A stretch of 64,000 nucleotides of DNA from Myxococcales bacterium. GTDB taxonomy: Bacteria > Myxococcota_A > Polyangia > Polyangiales > Polyangiaceae. The notes under the pieces are model-generated. The model had not been told where the DNA came from. It was given only the letters and a program-made list of their open reading frames with translations, and searched no databases. The translations under genes were made by a program, and so were the position numbers. Shown here piece after piece: positions 8,001-17,216 of the stretch (position 1 is the first letter of the stretch; each line of letters opens with the position of its first letter). The stretch lies in NCBI GenBank assembly GCA_016720545.1, contig JADKKK010000002.1, forward strand, positions 62,001-126,000, read 5' to 3'.

Positions 8001-8726
8001 GCGGGTGTCGTCGTACGGATCGTTGTCGTCCTTGAAGAAGTCCCAGCCCGCGATGTCGTCCTTGTACCCGTTCGCGTCGTCGTCCACGCCGTCGGAGAAG
8101 ATCTGCAGGAGATCGCCCGGGTCGAGGATGCAGTTGCGGTTGAAGTCGCCGCGGGGTCGGTTCGGCTTCTTGATGGTGCGATCGCCGTCGCTGAAGCAGT
8201 GCTCGCCCGTGACCTCTCCGGCGAAGCGCGCGTCCTTCGCGTAGTCGGCCATGGTGAACTGGCCGTCGCCGTTGCAGTCGTAGCCCGCGAGGTCGCCGGC
8301 GCCGCCGCACTCGTTGCCCTGCTCGTTCTTGGGGCGCTTGTCGCCCTTCAGCTCGCCGCGGTTCAGCGCGACCTTGTTTACGAGGTCGGGGTGCTCCCAG
8401 TGGATGCCCGAGTCGAGCACCGCGATCTTCACGGTGGGCTTGCCGATCGTGTAGGTCCACGCCCGGTCGATGCTCATGCCGGAGGCGCCGAGCTTCTTGT
8501 CGGCTTCCAGGTAGGGCGGCGTGCCCGGCTGCTGCTCGGGAAGGAACGACGCGTAGTTCCAGCGCGCGTCGTAGTCGTTCGCCCAGTTGGCCTTGTCGCG
8601 CATGTCCGCCCCGCGCGGCGGCGGCCAGCCCGCGCGGGCGTCGCCGAGCGACGCGAGCGCGCAACCGACGGCGCCTGCCGCCACGAGGATACTGGAGAGA
8701 CGGGCGCGTGGGCTGCGAGGGGACAT
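5007..8726 (-). CDS. Secreted S8 subtilisin-like protease with FG-GAP repeats and MYXO-CTERM-like anchor
   Basis: Exported serine protease of about 1,239 residues. Seen: an N-terminal signal sequence (ILVAAGAVGCALASLGDARA), catalytic Asp in AVLDSGIHWEHPDL near 104, catalytic His in YGHGTGEARD near 244, and Ser in CSSEATGRASGIAGLL near 394. Two Asp-rich calcium-binding or dockerin-like stretches (DCNGDGQFTMADY and DFNRNCILDPGDL) sit inside the protease domain. The C-terminal half carries about eight FG-GAP/VCBS repeats with DxDGDGxxDI cores (DIDGDGVRDI, DLDGDGKREI, DFDGDGREDA and others). The tail has GGGGCTCST, a hydrophobic segment and RRRRAAR, a MYXO-CTERM-like sorting signal. The serine block departs from GTSMAxP. 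A GTG 18 nt upstream (8744) is an alternative start. Confidence 0.93.
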   Translation of the reverse strand: MSPRSPRARLSSILVAAGAVGCALASLGDARAGWPPPRGADMRDKANWANDYDARWNYASFLPEQQPGTPPYLEADKKLGASGMSIDRAWTYTIGKPTVKIAVLDSGIHWEHPDLVNKVALNRGELKGDKRPKNEQGNECGGAGDLAGYDCNGDGQFTMADYAKDARFAGEVTGEHCFSDGDRTIKKPNRPRGDFNRNCILDPGDLLQIFSDGVDDDANGYKDDIAGWDFFKDDNDPYDDTRYGHGTGEARDSSGEGNNGIGDIGVCPGCTFVPMRVGDSFITDVNDFGQATAYATDLGCKVIQEALGTINQTAFSKAAIDYAYSKGVIVVASMADENSRHHNMPGAANHTLTVHTVRYTGSNPNASSTFLGYDACSNYGGQLSMSISGTRCSSEATGRASGIAGLLFSMAAEKNLDLTAEEAIQIFKMTADDIDVAESRSTDEEVSGKLYYSKAGWDQRFGYGRANAFTMVKAIDEGRIPPEVDITSPEWFTPIVAGRGPAQITIQGRVSARRALSYDYRVEWAPGIEPDDAQFKPLQTEKTNIPGATVSGGGAEAPLGAFDPAQIDTAHKRDADSKLGENDRTITIRVRAIAHYAGFDVPGEARRTVAVTNEKNGGDKDLLPGFPMYLGTSLEGSPKLADIDGDGVRDIIAPASDGQLHVFTMRSGTPVEVKGFPYRTRVIDGLSSDVADPAVPSYLSAPAYSQKSSGLAAGEVREALLSAPAVVDLDGDGKREIVFGSFGGTLYVVDSQGKDLPGWPKRMPAVPSCPLDPTKPAASPCMDVRSGLARGLYGAPVIVDMNKDGKPEIVASSFDGKIYVFKVDGTSLDGFPVDVHHPQAQKRSRVFTTPAVSDVTGDGIPEIFTGSNEQVGGGGNAGPLFAINGLGNKAPGGPYLQNWPAVMTSFAIFPLVAEGVTSSPATADFDGDGREDALFQGNGAAPLLLPADPGAQTAFGEPPNRLPRFKEEDGSERRGLEPTAVFGELSKAYRPDTMFPLFSQPAVGDIDQDGTPDVVASGASLSLAGSLTGGSSAPKNAQHLLAAWSGKTGKMLPGMPYVIEDFSFLTNHAVADLTGDDYPEIITGTGVYMLHAVDGCGREAAGWPKFTGGWIAAAPAVGDITGDRSLDVVVGTRNGYLFAWKTAGKDDGVIQWESFHHDNANTGSAATKLDQGVLKRAAKPLDVAACAAPAGPAASEESLGGGGCTCSTTSDSVGARSLALLPFLAGLVAAFARRRRAAR

Positions 8727-8842
8727 GGAGGCGAAGGATATCACGGAGGGGCGTCCCGTCGGCCGCCTAAGCGTGTGGAGACGCTCGTGCGACGCGCCCG
8801 ACGCGGGTGACGCGCCGCGGCTCCGACGGTAAGCTGACGGAG

Positions 8843-9628
8843 ATGACCCTCGACGTTCGCGCGCGCATGAGCTCTCCGGTGACCTGCGGCTCGCCCGAGG
8901 CCACCGCCGCCGAGTTGATCGCGCTGCTCGAGACGCGCGGCTGCTCGGCCGTCCCCATTGTCTCTAGCGAGCGGCTCCTCGGGATCGTGTCCTTGACCGA
9001 CCTCCTCCGGGAGTCTCTCCGCGAGGCGGGGGGCGAGGCCCGGCGCGCCGCCGACTTCATGCGCCGGCCCGTGGTCACCGTCCGCCCCGACGAGGGGCTC
9101 GACGCGGCGGCGCGCCGCATGCGGAGCGCGCGCGTGCATCGCCTCGTCGTCGTGGAGGAGGCGGGGGACGGCGAGCGCGTGGTCGGCGTCCTGTCGACCC
9201 GCGACGTGCTGGGAGAGCTCGCCAGGTCTCGCGTGCCCGAGGCGTCGGTCGCGCTCGAGACCTTGATGACCTCGCCCGTCGAGACCGTCGATCTCAGCGC
9301 GTCGGTCGACGAGGCCGTCGAGCGCCTCGTGGAGGCCAACGTCCGCGGGCTGGTCGTGGTCGACGTGGAGTCTCCGATCGGCGTGTTCACCCAGCGTGAG
9401 GCGCTGGCGTCCCGCGGACTGCCCGCGTCGCTCCGGGCGCGGCCGGTGGAGGAAGTGATGAGCTACGAGACGCTCTGCCTCGACGTGGCCACGCCCCTCT
9501 ATCGGGCCGCCGCGCACGCCGCGACCATGAACGTGAGGCGCCTCTTGGTCGTCGAGCGTCGCAGGCTCGTGGGCATCGTGAGCTGCCTCGACCTCGCAGG
9601 CGTGATGGGCGCGCTCACTTCAGCGTGA
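8843..9628 (+). CDS. Four-CBS-domain protein
   Basis: Soluble protein of 261 residues made of four CBS units forming two Bateman modules. The units start at RMSSPVTCGSPEAT (about 7), FMRRPVVTVRPDEG (about 73), LMTSPVETVDLSAS (about 142) and EEVMSYETLCLDVA (about 204). Each ends with the usual -GIVSxxDL- type strand-helix. CBS pairs bind adenosine nucleotides and usually sense energy or nucleotide state (family knowledge). No enzymatic domain is attached, so the effector and target are unknown. The ATG at 8843 is preceded by ACGGAG; an upstream in-frame GTG at 8807 is less likely. It converges with the lipoprotein gene at 9615, overlapping by 14 nt. Confidence 0.88.
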   Translation: MTLDVRARMSSPVTCGSPEATAAELIALLETRGCSAVPIVSSERLLGIVSLTDLLRESLREAGGEARRAADFMRRPVVTVRPDEGLDAAARRMRSARVHRLVVVEEAGDGERVVGVLSTRDVLGELARSRVPEASVALETLMTSPVETVDLSASVDEAVERLVEANVRGLVVVDVESPIGVFTQREALASRGLPASLRARPVEEVMSYETLCLDVATPLYRAAAHAATMNVRRLLVVERRRLVGIVSCLDLAGVMGALTSA

Positions 9629-10607
9629 GAGTGTAGGTGCATGTATGTGCCGTGGTCGCGAAGGTGCCTCCCGCGGGCGCGTTCCCGTCGACGAACGTGC
9701 TGTTGCCGATGGAGTCCGCGCCCGGTGCGAAGCTCGGGGTCGCGCAGAACCCTGGTGGCGCAACCCCGGCCCAGCTCCGCCGCACGGCGAAGGTCCCGGG
9801 CGCCGTGCGGACGAAGGTCGTGGTGCGCTGGGTGGGCTGGGGCGCGGGAGGTGGTGTGCAGGAGGGCGCCGTCTGCGTGATCATGGCCGCGGAGGAGCAC
9901 CCGAGCCAGTACTGGTCCTTGGGCGCGGGCGTGCCCCCGACCGCCACCATGCGCCGGGTGTACGTCCCCTCGACGAGCGAGGGTTGGCCCGCCGTGCTGA
10001 CCGCGGCGGGGCAGGAGAGCCCCGCGCCGTCGCAGCGCGCGACGGTGCCCGAGCGCCCACATGTGCCGGCGGTCGCCGTCCGCGTGCACGCGGTCATCGG
10101 GTCGATCCGCAGCGTGAGGGCGCCCGACGCGTCGCGCACCTCGTGGAGCGCGGTGTCGCACACGGTCTCGGTCGTGTAGCTGGCGGAGCGGCAGCAGCTG
10201 TCCGCGGTGCCCACGCGGTTCGTCGCGGCGATGGTGCAGACGGCGCGCATCGTGTACGGGGCGTCGTTCTCGCCGGGCGCGAGGAGCGTGGGTGGACCGC
10301 CCGCGTCTGGAGAGGCGTCCGCGTCGGCGGAGGCGTCCGTCGGGGCGTCGGCGGAGGCGTCCGTCGGGGCGTCGGCGGAGGCGTCCGTCGGGGCGTCGGT
10401 GGAGGCGTCCGCTGCGTCCGTCGAGCTGTCCGCGGGGGCGTCGAGAGAGCTGTCGCGGGGCGCGGTGTCGGGGGCGGCGTCGTCGGGCGCGTGGGCGTCG
10501 GGGGCGGCGTCGCTGGGGTCCGGCACGGGCTCTGTGGTGCTGCACGCCGACCACGCGCACGCGCCCGCGAGGAGCACGATCCCCGTCCAGGTTCTCTTGC
10601 CGATCAT
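9615..10607 (-). CDS. Cysteine-rich lipoprotein with Asp/Ala/Thr repeat linker
   Basis: Predicted lipoprotein of 330 residues. The signal peptide has a lipobox around WSACSTTE; then an acidic linker (PDPSDAAPDAHAPDDAAPDT) and several copies of an eight-residue DASADAPT unit precede a C-terminal domain of about 220 residues with paired cysteines (CCRSASYTTETVC, CGRSGTVARCDGAGLSC). Disulphide-rich surface or periplasmic modules of this sort are common in Polyangia, with unknown roles. The start at 10607 is fixed by GGAGG five nt before the ATG. The linker is encoded by 24-bp direct repeats. Family not recognised. Confidence 0.8.
   Translation of the reverse strand: MIGKRTWTGIVLLAGACAWSACSTTEPVPDPSDAAPDAHAPDDAAPDTAPRDSSLDAPADSSTDAADASTDAPTDASADAPTDASADAPTDASADADASPDAGGPPTLLAPGENDAPYTMRAVCTIAATNRVGTADSCCRSASYTTETVCDTALHEVRDASGALTLRIDPMTACTRTATAGTCGRSGTVARCDGAGLSCPAAVSTAGQPSLVEGTYTRRMVAVGGTPAPKDQYWLGCSSAAMITQTAPSCTPPPAPQPTQRTTTFVRTAPGTFAVRRSWAGVAPPGFCATPSFAPGADSIGNSTFVDGNAPAGGTFATTAHTCTYTLTLK
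10327..10404. repeat. 24-bp direct repeats coding for the acidic linker
   Basis: Three exact 24-bp copies start at 10327, 10351 and 10375, followed by a diverged partial copy at 10399. They lie in frame in the lipoprotein at 9615-10607 and encode ADAPTDAS-like units, so copy-number change keeps the frame. Confidence 0.9.
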
Positions 10608-10681
10608 TTGCACCTCCGCGCGAAGCTCAGCCGCTCGCTGGCACCAACGTAACGACATCGGGTGGGGCCGCAAGGCGCGGC

Positions 10682-11461
10682 TCACGTGCGCGGTCGCGCG
10701 GCGGCCGAGGCGGGGTCTTGGCGGTAGAAGGCGGAGAGCTCCGCGTAGAGCTCCGGGTGGCCGTGGCGGAGGGCGCGTGGCCGCTCGAAGAACATCTCGG
10801 TCACCACGGCGAAGAACTCCGCGGGGCTCGCGGCGCCGTAGGGGTCGATATCGCTCCGCCGGCCGGCGTGGAGGCGCTGTGTAAGCTCATGAAACTCCTC
10901 GCCAAATATCCGCGCCCAGCCGAGGTAGTGGGCGTTCGAGTCGAGCTCGGGTACCCCATCCATGTCGCCCTCTTCGGCGTCGAGCTGGTGGGCGAACTCG
11001 TGGAGCACGACGTTGTGCCCGCCGCCGAGGTGACGGGCCGACGTCGATACGTGGTCCCACGCGAGGACCACCATGCCGCGTGACCACGACTCGCCGAGCC
11101 TCGCCTCGTCGCCCTCGATCACCACCGCGCCGTCCTGGCGCCGCGCGGGCGCACGGTACGCGTGGGGGTAGACGAGCACGATCTCGAGCTCGGGGTACAC
11201 GTCGGTCTCGCGGTTCAGGAGCAGGAGGCACGCCTGCCCAGCGATCGTGACGCGGATCTCGTCGGTCAGCTCGAGGCCGCCGCAGCCCTCAAAGGCCTTC
11301 TCCGCCACGAATACTCGCGTGAGCTGCTCGAGCTCCTCGCGCTCCGCCGGCGTGAGGCGCGCCGCGTGGCGTACGTTGCGCTCGAGGATCTCGCGCCACG
11401 CCTCGGGGAAGGGCTCCGCGCGGAGCGCTTCGCGCCGGCGCCGTTTCAAGAAGTCGAACAT
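10682..11461 (-). CDS. mtfA: MtfA-like zinc metallopeptidase (M90)
   Basis: Cytosolic metallopeptidase of 259 residues. Seen: N-terminal FDFLKRRRREAL, the W-I---V LTP-ERE-L helix region, AGQACLLLLN near 85, SWSRGMVVLAWDHV near 137, the zinc-binding HEFAHQLD motif near 165, and a C-terminal FFAVVTEMFFERPRAL segment supplying the third ligand. In E. coli MtfA binds Mlc and so affects glucose PTS expression; no Mlc/PTS context is visible here, so the role may be general. The ATG at 11461 fits the family start. It lies 25 nt downstream of the lipoprotein gene at 11486 on the same strand, possibly co-transcribed. Confidence 0.9.
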   Translation of the reverse strand: MFDFLKRRRREALRAEPFPEAWREILERNVRHAARLTPAEREELEQLTRVFVAEKAFEGCGGLELTDEIRVTIAGQACLLLLNRETDVYPELEIVLVYPHAYRAPARRQDGAVVIEGDEARLGESWSRGMVVLAWDHVSTSARHLGGGHNVVLHEFAHQLDAEEGDMDGVPELDSNAHYLGWARIFGEEFHELTQRLHAGRRSDIDPYGAASPAEFFAVVTEMFFERPRALRHGHPELYAELSAFYRQDPASAAARPRT

Positions 11462-11485
11462 GGGCCTCCCGCGACCGCGCGCGGT

Positions 11486-12490
11486 CTAAAGCTCGTCGGG
11501 TCGCCCGCCGCCGTGAGGCCTGCGACGCAGCGGCATGCCGTGCGGAACGTTGGGCCCCTCGAGCCCGTGCGGGCCGGCGAGGAGACCCCCCCCTTGGCCC
11601 TGGCTCATCGACTCGGCCAGTCGGGCGTGCTGCTCGGGTCGCAGGATGGGCACGAGCTGGCTGAGCAGCTTCACCTGCTCCTGGAAGGGCACGCGGAGGC
11701 GCTTCGCGTCGGGAGCGGGGAGCCGGCGCGCGCTGAAGGTCGGCTTCTCGAAGGCGGCAAGCAGGGTCTCGAGCTGCTTGCGGCGCTCGTCGCGGTCGGC
11801 CTCGGCCTTCTGCTGCATTCCCTTCGGGAAGAAGGCCTCCGCCTGCTTCCGCTGGGCGTCGTCGAGGGAGAGGCTCTTCGCGAGGCGCTCCACCACGCGC
11901 GCGTCTGCGGTGGGGTCGGGCGCGGGCGCCTTCGCCGCGTCGTGCACGGCGATGCGCGGACGGATCGCCGCGACGATCGCCTTGTGCTGCGCCGGGTCGA
12001 GCGCCGCGTGCAGCGCGTCGAGCCCGCTCTGCTCGAGGTCTCGCCGCTGCTTCGTGCCCTTCTCGAGCGAGGCGAGGAGCGGGTCGAGCTTCCCGGGCTC
12101 CATCTTCCCGGCCTTCACTTCGCGGACGAGCTCGGCCTGAACCGCGCGCGCGCCCTCCTTCGGCTCGGGGAGGCCGAGGAACGGCTTCGCGACGGCGTCG
12201 AGCTTGTCTCTCTGCTCGTCTTTCATCTCGAGGGCGCGCGCGGCCGCGAAGAGGAGGCTGAAGTGTCCGGCGCCGCGGACCATGGGGCGCGAGGGCGTGT
12301 CGAGCAGAGCCCCGCCTTCGGTCGCGCCCGCGTCGACGGGCGGGGCCTCGATCGGCGCTGAGGCCTCCGGTGCCGCTGACGCCGAGGAGGGAGGGGGCGG
12401 CGCGGCGTCCGCGGGCGCCGCCGGCGGATCTTTGCACGCCCCGAGCGCAGCGACCGACAGGAGCACGAGACTGCGGGTGAGGCGAGGCAT
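11486..12490 (-). CDS. Predicted lipoprotein, helical Spy/CpxP-like periplasmic protein
   Basis: Protein of 334 residues with a lipoprotein signal (MPRLTRSLVLLSVAALGAC), a Pro/Ala/Ser linker to about residue 60, and a long charged helical region. Repeated short segments resemble the LTxxQ motif of Spy/CpxP-type proteins (MKDEQRDKLDAVA near 90, LDPAQHKAIVAAI near 165, LSLDDAQRKQAEAFF near 205, LRPEQHARLAESM near 300). Such proteins hold unfolded envelope proteins or sense metal (family knowledge). The match is loose, so this is a working label. The C-terminus is Gly/Pro/Arg rich. The ATG at 12490 is divergent from the kinase gene. Confidence 0.75.
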   Translation of the reverse strand: MPRLTRSLVLLSVAALGACKDPPAAPADAAPPPPSSASAAPEASAPIEAPPVDAGATEGGALLDTPSRPMVRGAGHFSLLFAAARALEMKDEQRDKLDAVAKPFLGLPEPKEGARAVQAELVREVKAGKMEPGKLDPLLASLEKGTKQRRDLEQSGLDALHAALDPAQHKAIVAAIRPRIAVHDAAKAPAPDPTADARVVERLAKSLSLDDAQRKQAEAFFPKGMQQKAEADRDERRKQLETLLAAFEKPTFSARRLPAPDAKRLRVPFQEQVKLLSQLVPILRPEQHARLAESMSQGQGGGLLAGPHGLEGPNVPHGMPLRRRPHGGGRPDEL

Positions 12491-12713
12491 GCGCGCACCA
12501 TACCGGCTGGCCGCGCGAAGCGCAGGCCCTCTCTTCGCGAGCTACCGGGCGCAGCTCCGAATAGGCGCGCTCGCCGACGCGCACCTCGAAGACCTCGTCC
12601 GACGCGTGCTGCTGCCGTCGCTGGACCGCCACCTCGGGGCGCTCGGGCGCTGCGCCCGCCGCTCGTGCGGCCGCCGGTGGCGCGGTCGGGCAGGGTCCGC
12701 TAGGTTCCTCGAA

Positions 12714-14066
<1,353 letters not shown>

Positions 14067-14160
14067 GGTAGGGTGTCGCATAAGCGTCACGACGCTGGTC
14101 GCGACTTGCGTTTTCTGTCACGGTTCGTCATCCCGCGCGGTCGCGGGCGTGGAGGTGTTC

Positions 14161-15806
14161 ATGCGCGCTCACACTCGGGCTCTGAAGGTCGTCGCTCTCG
14201 CGCTCCTCGCCGCCTGTGGCTCTAGCGAGCCCCGGCCCGACCTCTTCGGCGACACGCCTCCGGGCAGCGGGACCTCGAGCCCCGAGGCGGGCGGCGGCGG
14301 CGGCGGCGGTTCGTTCGGCACCCCCTCCGAGGTCGGGCTCGTGGTCGAGCCGAGCAACGCCGTGCTCTTCATCGACACGGCCACCACCCCACCGACCCCT
14401 GCGACGCAGGCCTTCAAGGTGATCCGCAAGTCGAAGGAGGGCGACAAGGACGTCACAGCGGGCGCCGTCTTCTCGCTGGAGAAGCCCGAGCTCGGCAGCT
14501 TCAACGGCACCACGTTCACGTCGGTCGCCACGCTCCCTCCCGGGCCGCCCGGCATCACCACCGCCGTCGTCGCGAAGGCCGACGGCGGCTCCGCGGGCGC
14601 GCAGATTACGATCGTCCCCATCCGTCGGAGCTCCGATCAGCGCGACTTCTTCTTCATCGTGCCGTTCAACGAGGCTCCGAACCCGACGACCGACGTCCTC
14701 AAGTTCAAGACGAACATCCAGTCGGTCGATGTGGCCTTCGTGACCGACACCACGGGGTCGATGTCCTCGGAAATCAACGGCATTCGCTCCGCGCTCCAGG
14801 GCACCCTGCTCGCGCAGCTGCAGGCCGCCATCCCGTCGGTGGGCATGTCGATCATCTCCCACCGCGACGAGACCGACGGAGGAGAGCTCGTCCGCGTGCT
14901 CCAGACGATTACGCCGACCCTCACGCTCGCCCAGGCGGCGGCCGGCCGCCTCAGCGCGACGGGTGGTGGCGACGAGCCGGAGGGGCAGGTTCCGGCGATG
15001 TTCCACGTGCTCACCGGTCGGGCGGTGACGAGCGTCGCGGCCCACACCCCCCGGCGGGCACGACGGGCGGCGTGAACTTCCGCGCCGGGGCCGTGCCGGT
15101 CGTCGTGCTGATCACCGACGCGACCTGGCACGCGACCCGTGGTGGCGTCACCACCGCGCAGCTCAACACGGCGTTCACCACAGCGAACGCGCGCTTCGTC
15201 GCGCTCACGTCGGACCCCAACTCGAGCAACGAGTCGCAGGCGAACGCGCTCTCCGACGCCACGGCCTCGAACCTGCCGCCTGCCTCCTTCACGGGCTGCG
15301 CGGCCGGCCAGTGCTGCACGGGGGTGAACGGCGCGGCGCGCGCGCCCAGCGCCCCTGGCGGCCGCTGCCGCCTGAACTTCCGATACGCGAAGACCTCGCC
15401 GAACATCGGGCAGGGCGTGGTGAACGCCATCAAGGCCATCGCCGTCGGCTCCACCTACGACGTGGTGGTGCGGCCCCGCAACGACCCGGCGAACGGCACC
15501 GTGGACGCCACCCAGTTCATCAAGGCCCTCCGCGCCAAGGACGAGGGTGACGCCTCGCAGGGCTGCCCCGCGCACGCGGCGAAGGACACGAACGGCGACG
15601 GTATCAAGGACACGTTCACCGCGGTGACGGTCGGCACGCCCGTGTGCTTCGAGGTCATCCCGCAGACGAACACGACCGTCGAGCCCAAGGGCGAAGCCCA
15701 GTTCTACAACGCGTTCCTCGACGTGGTCGGTGTCCCCGGCGACATCAAGCTCGACCAGCGCAAGGTGCTGTTCCTCGTGCCGCCGAAGGCTGCGGTCACG
15801 AAGTAG
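14161..15806 (+). pseudogene. von Willebrand A-domain lipoprotein, frameshifted
   Basis: Secreted lipoprotein split by an apparent one-base deletion. The 5' part starts at ATG 14161 (GGAGGT four nt upstream) with a lipobox in ALLAACGSSE, an Ig-like segment (about 50-150) and the VWA core with MIDAS DTTGSMSSEI near 198. The frame ends early at 15075. The continuation, in the next frame from about 15060 to 15806, begins VPVVVLITDATWH, the normal next strand of a VWA fold, and ends LFLVPPKAAVTK. The junction is a run of six C at 15047-15052; seven C would give HTPPAGTTGGVNFR and join the two halves. Either a sequencing error or a genuine recent mutation. Confidence 0.85.
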
Positions 15807-15852
15807 CGCGCCGCGCGGGGCTTCGGCTGAAAATAACTGCGATGTCGAAGGG

Positions 15853-17049
15853 TTAGCGAAGTACGACGAGCTTCAAGTAACGACCCTCCGGGAACGCCGG
15901 GAGGGAGGGGTGGTCGGCCGGCGGCCCGAACGCGTCGACCACCCGAAGGTCGGCGCGACCGAGCGCGTCGTCGTCCAGCGTGCCTAGGAACGCCTCCAAG
16001 CCGATGTGGCTGGAGCACGAGGCGGCGCAAAATACGCCGCCTGGGCGGAGCACGGCCGCGGCTGCACCGTGCAAGGTCCGGTACGCGCTGAGCGCGCGTG
16101 CGACGGCCTTCTCGCTCGGGGCGAAGCTCGGCGGGTCGGAGATCACGATGTCCCAGGAGAGCCCCTTCTTCTTCGCGTCCGCCAGGTAGGCGTACACGTC
16201 GGCGGCGACGAAGGCGTGGCCGGAGAGCCCGACCCCGGCTGCTTTGAAGCTCGCCTGCGCGGTCTTGTGCGCGAGCGGGGCGACGTCGACGCTGGTCGTG
16301 TGCGCGCCCTCGAGTGCCGCGTGGAGTGAGAAGCCGCCCGCGTAAGAGAACAGGTTGAGCACGCGCACCGGCGGCGCGCCTCGCCGTCGAAGGCTGGCGG
16401 CGAGCTGGCCGACCCGCGCGCGGTTCTCCCGCTGGTCCAGGAACGCGCCGGTCTTCTGTCCCTCGGCCAGGTCGACCTCGAAGGGCACGCCGTGCTCCGT
16501 GACCGCGACGCGCGCGGGCGGCGGATCGCCGAACAGCACCTCGGTGCGCGGCGCCTCGGCGCGGCGGGATCGCGCCGACTGGCGGCTCACGAGGGTGGTC
16601 ACTCCGGTCCCGAGCAGCTCGTCGCGCAGCGTCGCGGCGTGCCGGTCGGCGAGCACCGCGGCCGCGTCGCCGTCGGTCCGCAGCACCGCGACCTCCCCGT
16701 AGCGATCGAGGACGAGGCCCGGCGTCCGGTCGCCCTCGCCGTGGAGCAGGCGGTACGCGGTGGTGCGGCCGTCGCGAAAGAGCGCCCGGCGCAGATCGAA
16801 CGCCGCGCGGAGGCGCGAAGCGACGAGCGCCTCGTCGACGGGGGTCGGGCCCCACACGCGCACCGCCAGCGGCGACGACGCGTCGTACACCCCGTAGCCG
16901 AGCGTGCGCCCCGTGTCGTCGACGAGGGTCGCGGCCGCTCCGGTGGTCGCCTCGCCCTGCGCGCGGAGGATCGCTTCGCGAAAGACCCACGGGTGCCCGC
17001 GGCGAACGGGATCGTGTGCGCGGCGGTGCAAGGTAAGGACGAGGCTCAC
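15853..17049 (-). CDS. Class I SAM-dependent rRNA methyltransferase (RlmI/RlmK-like)
   Basis: Protein of 398 residues related to the 23S rRNA methyltransferases RlmI and RlmK-type (YccW family). Seen: an N-terminal PUA-like RNA-binding region (GHPWVFREAIL near 16, GYGVYDASSPLAVRVWG near 55), the linker DLAEGQKTGAFLDQRENRA near 195, SAM-binding LNLFSYAGGFSLHAAL near 234, and catalytic DPPSFAPSEKA near 301. The start at GTG 17049 (VSLVLTLHRRAHDP) matches the family beginning. The frame is open further upstream but that stretch is not family-like. It converges with the VWA gene with 46 nt between stops. Confidence 0.9.
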   Translation of the reverse strand: MSLVLTLHRRAHDPVRRGHPWVFREAILRAQGEATTGAAATLVDDTGRTLGYGVYDASSPLAVRVWGPTPVDEALVASRLRAAFDLRRALFRDGRTTAYRLLHGEGDRTPGLVLDRYGEVAVLRTDGDAAAVLADRHAATLRDELLGTGVTTLVSRQSARSRRAEAPRTEVLFGDPPPARVAVTEHGVPFEVDLAEGQKTGAFLDQRENRARVGQLAASLRRRGAPPVRVLNLFSYAGGFSLHAALEGAHTTSVDVAPLAHKTAQASFKAAGVGLSGHAFVAADVYAYLADAKKKGLSWDIVISDPPSFAPSEKAVARALSAYRTLHGAAAAVLRPGGVFCAASCSSHIGLEAFLGTLDDDALGRADLRVVDAFGPPADHPSLPAFPEGRYLKLVVLR

Positions 17050-17216
17050 GCGACCGCACACTAGTACTGCTGGCCTTGCCTTCGAACAGAATCCAAGGGT
17101 GAGGGCCCGCGGCGTCGTGCAAATGGTGGCGCCCGCGCACATCCGTTGACGGGAGGGCCAACACGCGCGAAAAGGCACTTGTCCGTGTCCATGAGCGAGG
17201 GGCGTCTCGAGGAAGA

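Noticed and set aside
9645..10652. A 335-codon plus-strand Gly/Arg/Val frame
   Set aside because: Antisense to the lipoprotein with a perfect ribosome binding site and lipobox; composition is a shadow of its repeats.
12204..12713. N-terminal extension of the kinase reading frame
   Set aside because: It is antisense to the lipoprotein at 11486-12490, has no kinase-like sequence, and GTG 12714 gives a normal N-terminus.
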